A stretch of 12,195 nucleotides of DNA from the NCBI GenBank assembly GCA_003645845.1, contig QNCV01000052.1, positions 1-12,195 of the forward strand, in the 5' to 3' direction. Below the pieces are notes generated by a model. It saw only the letters and a list, made by a program, of their open reading frames with translations. It was not told the origin of the DNA and did not search any database. The first letter of the stretch is position 1, and each line of letters starts with the position of its first letter. The translations under genes were made by a program, and so were the position numbers. This stretch comes from Fidelibacterota bacterium. GTDB taxonomy: Bacteria; Fidelibacterota; UBA2242. This document shows, piece after piece, positions 5,108-12,195 of the stretch.

Positions 5108-6211
5108 ATGGGTTTTAAATGTGGAATCATCGGACTACCGAATGTGGGTAAATCGACTCTTTTTAATGCTTTGACGCATGCCGGCGTGGCGATGGAGAAT
5201 TACCCCTTTTGTACCATCGATCCTCATGTTGGCATCGTTGAAGTAAGGGATAAACGGTTGGATATACTGAAAAGCATTTATATGCCCGATAAAGTGATTC
5301 CAACCACGCTGCAGTTTGTTGATATTGCCGGTTTGGTTCGGGGCGCCTCAGAGGGCGAGGGCCTGGGGAATCAGTTCCTCGGCCATATTCAGATGGTTGA
5401 CGCATTGGTGCATGTCGTCCGCTGTTTTGAAAATTCGAATGTAGCGCACATTGATGTGCAACTCGATCCCCGGCGGGATTTTGAGATTGTTGAAACGGAA
5501 ATTCTGTTGAAAGATCTTGAGACAGTCGAAAACCGGATTCAGAAGATTCATGTCAAAGCCCGCAGCGGCGACCAGAAACTGAAGAAACAGATGGCCATTC
5601 TTGAAGAACTGAAAGAGCTGTTGTCCCAGGGAAAATCGGCCAAAAGCTACCACGCTCATCCCGAGGAAGAGGCGTTTATACGTGAATTGGCATTGTTATC
5701 CAATAAACCGGTGCTGATTGTGGGTAACATCTCCGAGGATGAAGCCACTTCCGGAAAGAAATCTGCTGTCACCGAAGCCTTTGAAAAATTTGCGCTTTCC
5801 ACGGGCAATTATTTTCTGACTCTGTCGGCAAATCTTGAGTTGGAACTGGCGGAGTTGGAGCCCGATGAATGCAAATTACTTATGAGGGAATGGCACATCA
5901 GCGAGCCGGGCATTGACCGGTTGATCCATGCCGGATATATTTTGCTGAAGCTGATTACGTTTTTCACAATGGAATCCGGTATTTGCCAGGCTTGGACCGT
6001 ACCAAAAGGCTCGCCGGCGGTTAAAGCTGCCGCTCAGATTCACAGCACTTTCGAAAACCGCTTTATCAAAGCTGAAGTGCGGCATTGGGCGGATATTGAA
6101 CGGGTTCGCTCCGAAAAGATGATGCACGAACAGGGATTGGTACACATAGAAGGTAAATCATACATTGTTCGCGATGGTGATGTGATTACTTTTAAACTCG
6201 CCGGCGGGTAG
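5108..6211 (+). CDS. ychF: Redox-regulated ribosome-associated ATPase YchF (Obg/OLA1 family)
   Basis: A 367-residue product against 363 in E. coli, so full length. The P-loop is GLPNVGKS at 9-16, and G3 is DIAGLVRGASEGEGLGNQ at 72-89. The G4 position reads NISE (207-210) in place of NKxD, as in YchF/OLA1 proteins that prefer ATP. A coiled-coil insert lies near 125-180, and the C-terminal TGS domain (about 283-366) contains VRHWADIERVR and DGDVITFKLAGG. YchF binds ribosomes and affects translation and stress responses; it is near-universal in bacteria. The frame extends upstream to a TTG at 5030, but ATG 5108 has GGAG nine bases upstream and gives the standard MGFKCGIIGLPN start. The stop lies one base before the next ATG, so translation is probably coupled. 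Confidence 0.95.
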   Translation: MGFKCGIIGLPNVGKSTLFNALTHAGVAMENYPFCTIDPHVGIVEVRDKRLDILKSIYMPDKVIPTTLQFVDIAGLVRGASEGEGLGNQFLGHIQMVDALVHVVRCFENSNVAHIDVQLDPRRDFEIVETEILLKDLETVENRIQKIHVKARSGDQKLKKQMAILEELKELLSQGKSAKSYHAHPEEEAFIRELALLSNKPVLIVGNISEDEATSGKKSAVTEAFEKFALSTGNYFLTLSANLELELAELEPDECKLLMREWHISEPGIDRLIHAGYILLKLITFFTMESGICQAWTVPKGSPAVKAAAQIHSTFENRFIKAEVRHWADIERVRSEKMMHEQGLVHIEGKSYIVRDGDVITFKLAGG

Positions 6212-6212
6212 T

Positions 6213-6908
6213 ATGACATCATTCCTGCCGGACGTTATAAAACTGAACAGACGCTATAAACTGCTGGAAAAAAGACAGCGCATAATCCTTGCTGTTTCCG
6301 GTGGTGTTGATAGTCTGGCAATGGCCCGGACGCTCTGGGAATACCGGAAAACCATCGATCCGGAGTTGGGTTTACAGGCGGTTTACGTAAAGATTGACCA
6401 GGTTTCCATGACAGAGGTGGAAATAGAAAGAGTACGTGATTTTCTATCGGGAATGAATATTCCGCTGATGGTCGTTCCGGGTAAATTGGATAAAGTCAAA
6501 ACAGTGTCATGCTATGCCTGCGCCCGGGAGCGCCGCAAACACCTGTTTTTCGTTGCGGCAGACCAGCATATCGATACCGTGGCGTTTGGTCACAATCTCG
6601 ATGATTATATGGAAACCGGTTTTTTAAATCTGGTGCATGGCGGTCATCTTGAGTCTTTGCAGCCCCGGCAGAGTATGTTCAAGGGGGAAATCACCGTCAT
6701 CCGGCCGCTGCTGTCGGTGTCCAAAAAACACATCGGCCATCTGGCTAAATATCATCAATTCCCGAAAGTGCAGTCGGAATGTCCGTATGCCTCGGATAAC
6801 CGGCGGGAATCTATCCGGAAAACCATGCGGGAATTGCAGAGATTGAATCGGGCCTTTCTACCCAATCTGCGTAATGCAATCAATCGTTGGAACGATCTGG
6901 CAATCTAA
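6213..6908 (+). CDS. TtcA-like PP-loop ATPase, probable tRNA thiolation protein
   Basis: A 231-residue N-type PP-loop ATPase. The ATP-binding motif SGGVDS is at 29-34, GHNLDD at 126-131, a C-x2-C pair at C100/C103 (SCYACARERR), and a third cysteine C190 in SECPYASDNRR. This three-cysteine pattern, which binds a [4Fe-4S] cluster, marks the TtcA/TtuA-type tRNA 2-thiolation enzymes. They activate a tRNA pyrimidine with ATP and replace its oxygen with sulfur. E. coli TtcA is about 310 residues with SGGKDS, so this is a shorter relative. Whether it makes 2-thiocytidine or another thionucleoside cannot be told. ATG 6213 lies one base after the ychF stop, which suggests one transcript. It ends two bases from the stop of the opposing gene. 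Confidence 0.85.
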   Translation: MTSFLPDVIKLNRRYKLLEKRQRIILAVSGGVDSLAMARTLWEYRKTIDPELGLQAVYVKIDQVSMTEVEIERVRDFLSGMNIPLMVVPGKLDKVKTVSCYACARERRKHLFFVAADQHIDTVAFGHNLDDYMETGFLNLVHGGHLESLQPRQSMFKGEITVIRPLLSVSKKHIGHLAKYHQFPKVQSECPYASDNRRESIRKTMRELQRLNRAFLPNLRNAINRWNDLAI

Positions 6909-6910
6909 TC

Positions 6911-7639
6911 TTATTGAACCGGGAAATGGAAAATGATTTCGCCGGTCTGCGCTTTGCCGTCGGCTGTCCGGGGTGCAATGGTGCCGCGATAACGGGCAAT
7001 CTGAGTGTTGTTGGACAGAGCGTATTCAAAAAAAATCGGTGCAACAAACTGCTTGACAAACCAGGAGGTCGGTTCCAGAGACACCTCAATATATTGTTGC
7101 CCGTTCAGATTCTTCAGACCGTGCCGGTAAACCTGAAATTCATAAGACGTTAAACGATCAACAACCAGCAACTGAAACCTGATAATTGCTCCGTTGAGGA
7201 TTTTATCCATATTTTCAGCAATGAAGATCGGCACATAGGAACCGTGTAGAACAATGCCATCTTGCCGTACAGTCTTTTCTTTTATTTCAGATTGATTGTT
7301 TTCGCGATATTGTAATCGGTAACCCTCCTTCGTCCGGGTGACTTTTTCCAGGCGTCCGGTCTGCCGGTTTGTAATGCTGATATCAACCGGCTGAAATGTT
7401 TTCAGTTGGAAAGTCACATCTTCGGTGATCAGCGTTTTTCCATCCTGAGTGTAAAAGGTGTTGGTTTTTGTAGCAAACTGTCCATCTTCAGTGAAATTTC
7501 CCCGGCAGGTATATTTCACGAAGTTATCGACATAGACGTCGGCCGTATACATTTCGGCAACACTTACGACAGATAGACTTAAAAGTATGATTACCAGACT
7601 GATAATGTTCAGAAAGAGTTTTTTGAATTTCAACAGCAT
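6911..7639 (-). CDS. Exported protein of unknown function
   Basis: About 242 residues starting MLLKFKKLFLN, with a hydrophobic core to about residue 27 and a likely signal peptidase site after SVA. The rest is alternating hydrophobic/polar sequence with many Thr, Gln and Arg residues and no further membrane span, suggesting a periplasmic or outer-membrane-facing beta-rich protein. Visible stretches include RFQLLVVDRLTSYEFQVYR and FVAPIFFEYALS. I do not recognise the family. ATG 7639 has GGAAA about nine bases upstream; a GTG two codons earlier (7645) is possible. It is downstream of gltS on the same strand across a 92-nt gap. Its stop is two bases from that of the TtcA-like gene, leaving no room for a private terminator. 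Confidence 0.7.
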   Translation of the reverse strand: MLLKFKKLFLNIISLVIILLSLSVVSVAEMYTADVYVDNFVKYTCRGNFTEDGQFATKTNTFYTQDGKTLITEDVTFQLKTFQPVDISITNRQTGRLEKVTRTKEGYRLQYRENNQSEIKEKTVRQDGIVLHGSYVPIFIAENMDKILNGAIIRFQLLVVDRLTSYEFQVYRHGLKNLNGQQYIEVSLEPTSWFVKQFVAPIFFEYALSNNTQIARYRGTIAPRTADGKAQTGEIIFHFPVQ

Positions 7640-7737
7640 TGCCACGTTTCCAAATTAAATCGATCAGATCAAACAAAACGCGGCTAATCTATCGAAATTT
7701 CAGAGTAAATCAAAAAAGATTTCCCGGGCAGGTATTA

Positions 7738-9102
7738 TTAGAACTTTGGTTTACCGGATAATTTGAATATTTTCATAGGCACAAGTGACAGAATTAACAT
7801 ACCGGCAAAAACACAGGTCGTCAGCAGCAGACTCCAGTTCCACCAGATCGGCGCATTGATTAAGATACCGTAGAACAGAATAATCGGGACCATAAAGAGA
7901 TTCATTAAACCGACTTCGATAGCAACGGGGGTTTTGAATTCCGGGTCTACGATTCGGAGCAGAAGCAGGCCGCTGGACACGGTTCCAGTCACGGTACCAT
8001 AAATCGTCACGGATCGCTCGATATTGTAGGCCCAGAGTCGCCGACCCAGAAAGATAACGACGAATGTTGTTGTGAAACCACCGATGAGCGCAATCAGCGT
8101 TACCGGCAGGATATATTTCCAGACGACCACGACCTGAATGGCCATGATGGTTGCGACGATCAGATAGTCCACGGCAAATCCGGTAATGCGGCGCTGTAAG
8201 CCACAATCAATGAGGTGATCAATCTTCAGTTTTTGCATCACCAGCCGGACCAGAAATGCGATGGCCATACCGATAAAGAAGAAAAAGCCCCAGAGCATTT
8301 TTGCGACATCGGGCGGCAGGATTTTACCAAGCAGCAGTGTAAATCCATAAGTCAGAATATAGACCAACCCGATTAGAGCGGCATGAAATGCCAGGGTCTC
8401 AATATTGCCGGAGTGCATGGTCAGGTTTCCGGCCATTTCTTTTTTATGATCTTTAGGTACAATGCCTTTTAAAAAGTGTTTTGGTAACGATGCCGGTGTC
8501 TGGTCGGTGTGACCTTTGCGGATTCCCCAGTTGGCCAGCGGAACTCCGACGAAAAAGGAAAACAGGAAACCCAGTGCGGCAAATGTCAGTCCGATGGTGG
8601 CAGCATGTTCGAAACCGACTGTTTCCCAGACTTTGCCAAAAGAAAGCGCCTGACCGGGACCCTCTTCAAATCCCAGGGAGACCAGAAATCCAAAGGTCGG
8701 GAAAAGCTTCATGCCAAACAAACCGAGCAGAAGCACAACGACACCGCCAATTACAGCCTGAAGTGAGAATGAGATACTCTGGATCAGTGCCATCCAGACT
8801 GAGCCTTTGATATAATCCTTCCCACGGATTTTTGTTTCTGAATCTTCATTACTGCTGGATAATCCGACGGAAATAAATGATATATTAAAGAAATGATAGG
8901 CGAAGGTCTCCAGCATCGATGCCTCGATCTTGACGATACCTGTGCTGACAAAAACAAGTCCGAATATACCACCCACAAGACAGCTGGGAATTAAAAAGTA
9001 TTGAAAAAAGCGCAGCTTGTTTCGCAGAAAAATACCCACTAAAAGCATAATCGACATGAATCCCAAAACTAACATCGGCTCGAAAGGAAATGGAACTTCC
9101 AT
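7738..9102 (-). CDS. gltS: Sodium/glutamate symporter, GltS (ESS) family
   Basis: A 454-residue polytopic inner-membrane protein with roughly ten to twelve hydrophobic segments. Two family signatures are clear: GFEEGPGQALSFG at 144-156, and GTVTGTVSSGLLLLR with VDPE at 369-388. These are the re-entrant loops of the two inverted repeats that form the sodium and substrate sites in ESS carriers. Members import glutamate, or a related acidic compound, with Na+. E. coli GltS is 401 residues. The extra length is in a hydrophilic central region (about 193-235) with HTDQTPASLPKHF and KDHKKEM, probably a cytoplasmic loop. AAGGGA lies about nine bases before ATG 9102. The substrate is assumed from family; divergent ESS members may carry something else. 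Confidence 0.88.
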   Translation of the reverse strand: MEVPFPFEPMLVLGFMSIMLLVGIFLRNKLRFFQYFLIPSCLVGGIFGLVFVSTGIVKIEASMLETFAYHFFNISFISVGLSSSNEDSETKIRGKDYIKGSVWMALIQSISFSLQAVIGGVVVLLLGLFGMKLFPTFGFLVSLGFEEGPGQALSFGKVWETVGFEHAATIGLTFAALGFLFSFFVGVPLANWGIRKGHTDQTPASLPKHFLKGIVPKDHKKEMAGNLTMHSGNIETLAFHAALIGLVYILTYGFTLLLGKILPPDVAKMLWGFFFFIGMAIAFLVRLVMQKLKIDHLIDCGLQRRITGFAVDYLIVATIMAIQVVVVWKYILPVTLIALIGGFTTTFVVIFLGRRLWAYNIERSVTIYGTVTGTVSSGLLLLRIVDPEFKTPVAIEVGLMNLFMVPIILFYGILINAPIWWNWSLLLTTCVFAGMLILSLVPMKIFKLSGKPKF

Positions 9103-9203
9103 AATATTATCCCTTACTTATCCTGTTAATAACCTCACCATATCCAATGACCTTTAAATTAAACTTCAGCACCAATAATGCAAATACACAATTGCGTTAG
9201 CGA

Positions 9204-9232
9204 TTGACATTTACCGGGATTCCGTTTTACAT
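9204..9232 (+). promoter_or_regulatory. Promoter candidate for the Gfo/Idh/MocA gene
   Basis: A consensus -35 TTGACA (9204-9209), a 17-nt spacer and TTACAT (9227-9232). Transcription would start near 9239, 18 bases before the ATG. It sits in the 154-bp divergent gap with gltS, next to an imperfect dyad GCAAAT/AATTGC at 9180-9195 that could be an operator. Confidence 0.5.
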
Positions 9233-9256
9233 TGATACCGGATATAAAAAGGATGA

Positions 9257-10246
9257 ATGATGAGTAATAAAAAAATACGCTGGGGGATTCTGGCAACCGG
9301 TAGCATTGCCCGGGTCTTTGCCGCTGATCTGAAACTGCTTCCCGAAGCCGAGTTGACCGCTGTCGGATCGCGCAGAAAAGCGAGTGCCGATAAATTTGCC
9401 GATGAATTTGATATTCCGCTTCGTTTTGGCAGTTATGCGGAGTTGGCTGCCTGCCCGGATGTGGATGCCATTTATATTGCTACACCACATCCCTTTCATA
9501 AAGAGAATACGGTTATGTGTCTGAATGCCGGAAAAGCGGTTCTTTGCGAAAAACCCTTTGCCATGAATGCCCGGGAAGCGCAAGAAATGATCGATGCCGC
9601 AAAGTCGAACGGTGTTTTTCTGACGGAAGCCATGTGGGTGCGCTTTACACCGCTTTTTCAGAAAGTGCGTCAATGGGTGACCGATGGGCTGATCGGGTAT
9701 GTCCGGCTGATTCAATCGGATTTCGGGTTTCATTCCAAGCGAGGTGTGGACAGCCGGGTGTTCAGACCCGATCTAGGCGGTGGCAGTCTGCTGGATGTGG
9801 GTATCTACCCGATTTCAATGGCGTCATTTATTTATGGCTGTCAACCCGAAACCATACAGAGCAGTCTCCGTTTCGGCCACACCGGTGTGGATGAACAGGC
9901 CGCCATGATTTTTTCTTATAATGGGGGTAAAATGGCGGTTTTGAGTTCGGCGATTACCCTCTGGACTCAGCGGGAAACCCTTATATTCGGGACCAAAGGC
10001 TTCATCCATATCTACGGTCCCTGGCATCAGCTGCAGAAAGTCTGTGTCCATGTTAACGATGAGGATACTATCGAGACATTTCCAAGACTCGGTCGGGGCT
10101 ATGGTTACCAGGCGCTGGAAGTGATGAACTGCTTACGGGAAAAGCGCACCGAAAGTACTATCATGCCTTTGAGTGAAACGCTGGAGATAATTAAAACCCT
10201 GGATACGATTCGCAGCCAGTGGAATTTCAAATATCCCACGGAATAG
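9257..10246 (+). CDS. Gfo/Idh/MocA family NAD(P)-dependent oxidoreductase
   Basis: A 329-residue protein with the family's two-domain layout. The N-terminal Rossmann fold carries the nucleotide loop GILATGSIA (10-18), followed by AIYIATPHPFHKE (71-83) and CEKPFAMN (97-104). The EKP motif places the conserved lysine at the active site. The C-terminal alpha/beta domain starts near 125 and has LGGGSLLDVGIYPI (173-186), where Asp180 and Tyr184 fit the usual catalytic positions. Similarity is closest to trans-dihydrodiol dehydrogenase/glucose-fructose oxidoreductase-type members acting on sugars or cyclic polyols; the substrate is unknown. The start is ATG 9257 with AAAAGGA four bases upstream; ATG 9260 is equally possible. 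It diverges from gltS and converges on the DUF1848 gene. Confidence 0.9.
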   Translation: MMSNKKIRWGILATGSIARVFAADLKLLPEAELTAVGSRRKASADKFADEFDIPLRFGSYAELAACPDVDAIYIATPHPFHKENTVMCLNAGKAVLCEKPFAMNAREAQEMIDAAKSNGVFLTEAMWVRFTPLFQKVRQWVTDGLIGYVRLIQSDFGFHSKRGVDSRVFRPDLGGGSLLDVGIYPISMASFIYGCQPETIQSSLRFGHTGVDEQAAMIFSYNGGKMAVLSSAITLWTQRETLIFGTKGFIHIYGPWHQLQKVCVHVNDEDTIETFPRLGRGYGYQALEVMNCLREKRTESTIMPLSETLEIIKTLDTIRSQWNFKYPTE

Positions 10247-10256
10247 ATTTTAGAAG

Positions 10257-10298
10257 CAAGATACAAGAACCAAGACACAAGATTCAAGATAGAAGATA
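10257..10298. repeat. Six-unit heptanucleotide tandem repeat between convergent genes
   Basis: Exactly six 7-nt units in register: CAAGATA, CAAGAAC, CAAGACA, CAAGATT, CAAGATA, GAAGATA. The last unit touches the stop codon of the DUF1848 gene (10299-10301). The tract nearly fills the 52-nt gap to the oxidoreductase stop. No terminator hairpin is seen here. Confidence 0.85.
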
Positions 10299-11150
10299 TT
10301 AACGACAGGCGTAGCAGTAAAGGCAATGGTTTTGGCAGGTGTTGTATGTCCCGATATCCCGGCTTTCATAGCAGCCGCAGCCCGTGCGAGTGGGGCTGAT
10401 TTTCCGGGGGAATTCAACGTCCGGGTATAATTGTGATAGTAGTGTGCTATCGATGCAATGCGCTTTCTGGATCCCGGCTCCTTCGATAATATCGTCTTCA
10501 CAGCAAGCGCTGACGGTGATGCCGTGTTTCCCGGCGATTTGACGGAGTTCACATGCAATGTCAATCCGTTCTTTTAGAGAGGGTTTTATGAATTCAATCC
10601 TCTGCCCTGCTGCGGTTTTTTCAAAACGCTGACGGACCTTTCCGTAGAGATCGACAAAACTGATAAAGCAGCGCACAGTTTTACCTTCAAGTTGTCTGGC
10701 TAATTCTGAAAAAGCGGCAATTCGTTTTTCCATTGTCGAAGCAGAAGAAAGGATAATCGGGTCAAATCGCCACAGTACCGCGTGTTTTCCATAACGTTCT
10801 GAAAGCATGACGGCTGTTTCAATCGCCTGGCGCTGGTCCGGAATATTGGGCTCGAAAAGCAATTTTGCCCGATCCCGGTATCCATTGATGGTAAAATGAA
10901 AAAGGAAGCGTTTTTGGTAGATCGGGTCAATTATATCCAGGATCGGTACAAAGGAACTGTAATCCTTTGACCAGAATACAATAGCGCTGACTTCGTCGGG
11001 TGCCAGAGAAACCCGAAAGGTTCGTTTTGAAAAAGGGTTAGGAACATCGATAAATCCCTTTTGGACCTGTTGCAGGAACCAGTTGCCGTAAAAAGCGGGG
11101 ATATCGCTTCTCCGGCTGGCCGAAATAATCTGGCCGCTCTGAGTATTCAT
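10299..11150 (-). CDS. DUF1848 family protein with a C-terminal CX3CX2C cluster motif
   Basis: A 283-residue cytoplasmic protein. The N-terminus ISASRRSDIPAFYGNWF and the C-terminus GCGCYESRDIGTYNTC are hallmarks of DUF1848, a family without an assigned reaction. C272-x3-C276-x2-C279 has the spacing of the radical SAM [4Fe-4S] motif but lies in the last 12 residues, with extra cysteines at 258, 260 and 282. Middle segments such as SAIVFWSKDYSSF, FHFTINGY and HAVLWRFDPI look like barrel strands. A permuted radical-SAM-type barrel is an inference. The start at ATG 11150 has only a weak ribosome-binding site. The gene lies 25 bases after the TPR lipoprotein gene on the same strand, so they probably share a transcript. 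The frame ends four residues past the cluster at a stop touching a tandem repeat. Confidence 0.85.
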   Translation of the reverse strand: MNTQSGQIISASRRSDIPAFYGNWFLQQVQKGFIDVPNPFSKRTFRVSLAPDEVSAIVFWSKDYSSFVPILDIIDPIYQKRFLFHFTINGYRDRAKLLFEPNIPDQRQAIETAVMLSERYGKHAVLWRFDPIILSSASTMEKRIAAFSELARQLEGKTVRCFISFVDLYGKVRQRFEKTAAGQRIEFIKPSLKERIDIACELRQIAGKHGITVSACCEDDIIEGAGIQKAHCIDSTLLSQLYPDVEFPRKISPTRTGCGCYESRDIGTYNTCQNHCLYCYACR

Positions 11151-11175
11151 AAGGATTCAGGGTAAAAGGGTTCGG

Positions 11176-11532
11176 TTATTTTTCAGCGTTAATGGATTCC
11201 TCGAAGGGCAACAGAGATCGTTTATCCCGGATAACCTGGATCAATTTATAGGTTTCGTCGGAAGGATGCAGATCAAAAGCGGTTTCGGCCTCTTTGATAG
11301 CGTATTCATACCAGCCTTTTTTTGTATAGGCGATGGCCAGTTGCAGATGGGCTTCATACTGATTCGGATCGCTGCGGGTAGCAGCTTTGAATTCCAGGAT
11401 GGCTTCATTGACCAGACCTTTATCCGAGTACCATTTGCCGAGATCGTAATGATTCTTGTAATGTTTATTGGTGCAACCGGTCAGAAAAACGAACCCGATC
11501 AAAAATCCGTACAATATTGCCATTCTTTTCAT
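11176..11532 (-). CDS. Small TPR-repeat lipoprotein
   Basis: A 118-residue predicted lipoprotein: MKRMAILYGFLIGFVFLTGC with lipobox LTGC and acylated Cys20. Two tetratricopeptide repeats follow: residues 29-58 (YDLGKWYSDKGLVNEAILEF, then a DPN end) and 59-92 (LAIAYTKKGWYEYAIKEAE, then a HPSD end). A short helical tail closes the protein. TPR lipoproteins usually act as periplasmic or outer-membrane scaffolds; the partner here is unknown. AGGAG lies seven bases before ATG 11532, a strong site. It is the probable first gene of a pair with DUF1848 and is divergent from the OstA/LptA-like gene, so a link to envelope assembly is possible but not shown. Confidence 0.85.
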   Translation of the reverse strand: MKRMAILYGFLIGFVFLTGCTNKHYKNHYDLGKWYSDKGLVNEAILEFKAATRSDPNQYEAHLQLAIAYTKKGWYEYAIKEAETAFDLHPSDETYKLIQVIRDKRSLLPFEESINAEK

Positions 11533-11569
11533 AGTTGCTCCTGGAATTTTTTATTTCATGACAGGAATT

Positions 11570-11597
11570 AATTTAGCGGAATGTGCAATAAAAGCAA
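11570..11597 (-). promoter_or_regulatory. Weak promoter candidate for the TPR lipoprotein gene
   Basis: On the minus strand, TTGCTT (11597-11592), a 16-nt spacer and TAAATT (11575-11570), within the 172-bp divergent gap. Transcription would start about 30 bases before the ATG. No equally good plus-strand promoter was found for the OstA/LptA-like gene. Confidence 0.25.
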
Positions 11598-11704
11598 ACA
11601 GATTGTCACGGCAGACTAATTCCAGGCATGTTATTTATAGAAGAAATGAAAAGAATGCGTAAATTACAGATTGAGTATTTGATGTGCTTAAGTGAGTTCC
11701 CAAC

Positions 11705-12195
11705 GTGAACAAAACAAAACTCTCCATTAATGTCATCACATTTTGTTTGATTTTTCTTGGTTTGCAAAATCCTCTTTTGGCTGCAAAATCCAGGGAAAAA
11801 TTACGTCTTATCGGGGCTGATCGCCTGGAGCAGATTACCCGGAATGATGTCATTGTCAAAAAATTGACGGGTAATGTGCATTTCAGAAAAGGCGCTGTCG
11901 ATCTGAGATGCGACCTGGCCTACTGGTTTGAAAAAGATGAGCGGGCAGATTTTTATCACAATGTGTATGTGACCAAGGAAGATCGAGTTTTGCAGGCAGA
12001 TACTCTGGTATATTATGCGGCCGATGAGATTATTGAAGCCCATGGGAACACAAACTACGATGACGGGCAGGTGAATCTCCGGGCCCGGAAGATCAAATAT
12101 TATGTGGATGAGGATATTTCCGAAGCCTTCGGCAATGTCCGGCTGAAGGATGAAAAACGGAGTGTCAGGGCGGATTATCTGGTATACTATTCTGC
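11705..12195 (+). CDS. OstA/LptA-like outer-membrane biogenesis protein (5' part, runs off the window)
   Basis: 163 codons are visible from a GTG at 11705 to the window edge. An in-frame TGA at 11693 rules out a longer start, and only a loose AGTGAG lies upstream. The product has a signal peptide (hydrophobic NVITFCLIFLGL, then PLLAA near residue 27). It then shows the repeating beta-strand pattern of the OstA/LptA domain: LTGNVHFRKGAVDLRCDLAY, LQADTLVYYAADEIIEAHGN and ISEAFGNVRLKDEKR. In Gram-negatives this fold forms the periplasmic bridge (LptA) or the N-terminal domain of LptD, carrying lipopolysaccharide to the outer membrane. The missing C-terminus decides between a short LptA-type, a multi-repeat OstA-like and an LptD protein. 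It implies an LPS-like outer membrane. Confidence 0.82.
   Translation, partial: MNKTKLSINVITFCLIFLGLQNPLLAAKSREKLRLIGADRLEQITRNDVIVKKLTGNVHFRKGAVDLRCDLAYWFEKDERADFYHNVYVTKEDRVLQADTLVYYAADEIIEAHGNTNYDDGQVNLRARKIKYYVDEDISEAFGNVRLKDEKRSVRADYLVYYS

Noticed and set aside
10257..10298. Tandem repeat as a CRISPR array
   Set aside because: The 7-nt units are directly adjacent without spacers, and no cas gene is present.

Overview
The window looks like chromosome from a Gram-negative bacterium of the wider FCB-like assemblage (Calditrichota, KSB1, Marinimicrobia or similar). This is an inference. It rests on a secreted protein ending in a FlgD-like/type IX secretion sorting domain, two lipoproteins with lipoboxes, an OstA/LptA-type outer-membrane biogenesis protein and palindromic non-coding repeats. 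No plasmid, phage, CRISPR or transposase signal was found.

Left part (1-2088): an AT-rich, edge-truncated membrane sensor gene on the minus strand (nine hydrophobic segments, then the start of a GAF-like region), followed by the C-terminal stump of a YbjQ/UPF0145 gene. About 220 nt with nothing recognisable leads into copy 1 of a ~170-bp repeat and a badly decayed tRNA-Asp-like sequence. A terminator-like hairpin and a plausible promoter precede the next gene.

Middle (2089-4555): a beta-propeller lipoprotein gene overlaps the start of a secreted protein gene (fibronectin-III-like domain plus sorting domain). The second gene carries two apparent lesions, a frameshift after the signal peptide and a nonsense codon seven codons before the ancestral stop, so it is probably a decaying gene.

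tRNA locus (4603-4951): copy 2 of the repeat lies directly downstream of tRNA-Asp(GTC) on the minus strand and supplies its terminator. Behind the tRNA is a second tRNA-Asp-like relic interrupted by two hairpin-like inserts. One insert resembles the repeat core, and that core itself has four collinear blocks of tRNA-Asp sequence. The two repeat loci are direct repeats bounding the lipoprotein/sorting-domain pair. I read this as duplicated, decaying tRNA-Asp units; it is the most unusual structure in the window.

Right part (5108-12195): ordinary, tightly packed chromosomal genes. The ATPase gene ychF is coupled to a TtcA-like tRNA thiolation gene. Facing them on the minus strand are an exported protein of unknown function and a GltS-type sodium/glutamate symporter. 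A Gfo/Idh/MocA oxidoreductase diverges from gltS. It converges on a DUF1848 gene across a 42-nt heptamer tandem repeat, and DUF1848 probably shares an operon with a small TPR lipoprotein. An OstA/LptA-like gene runs off the right edge.
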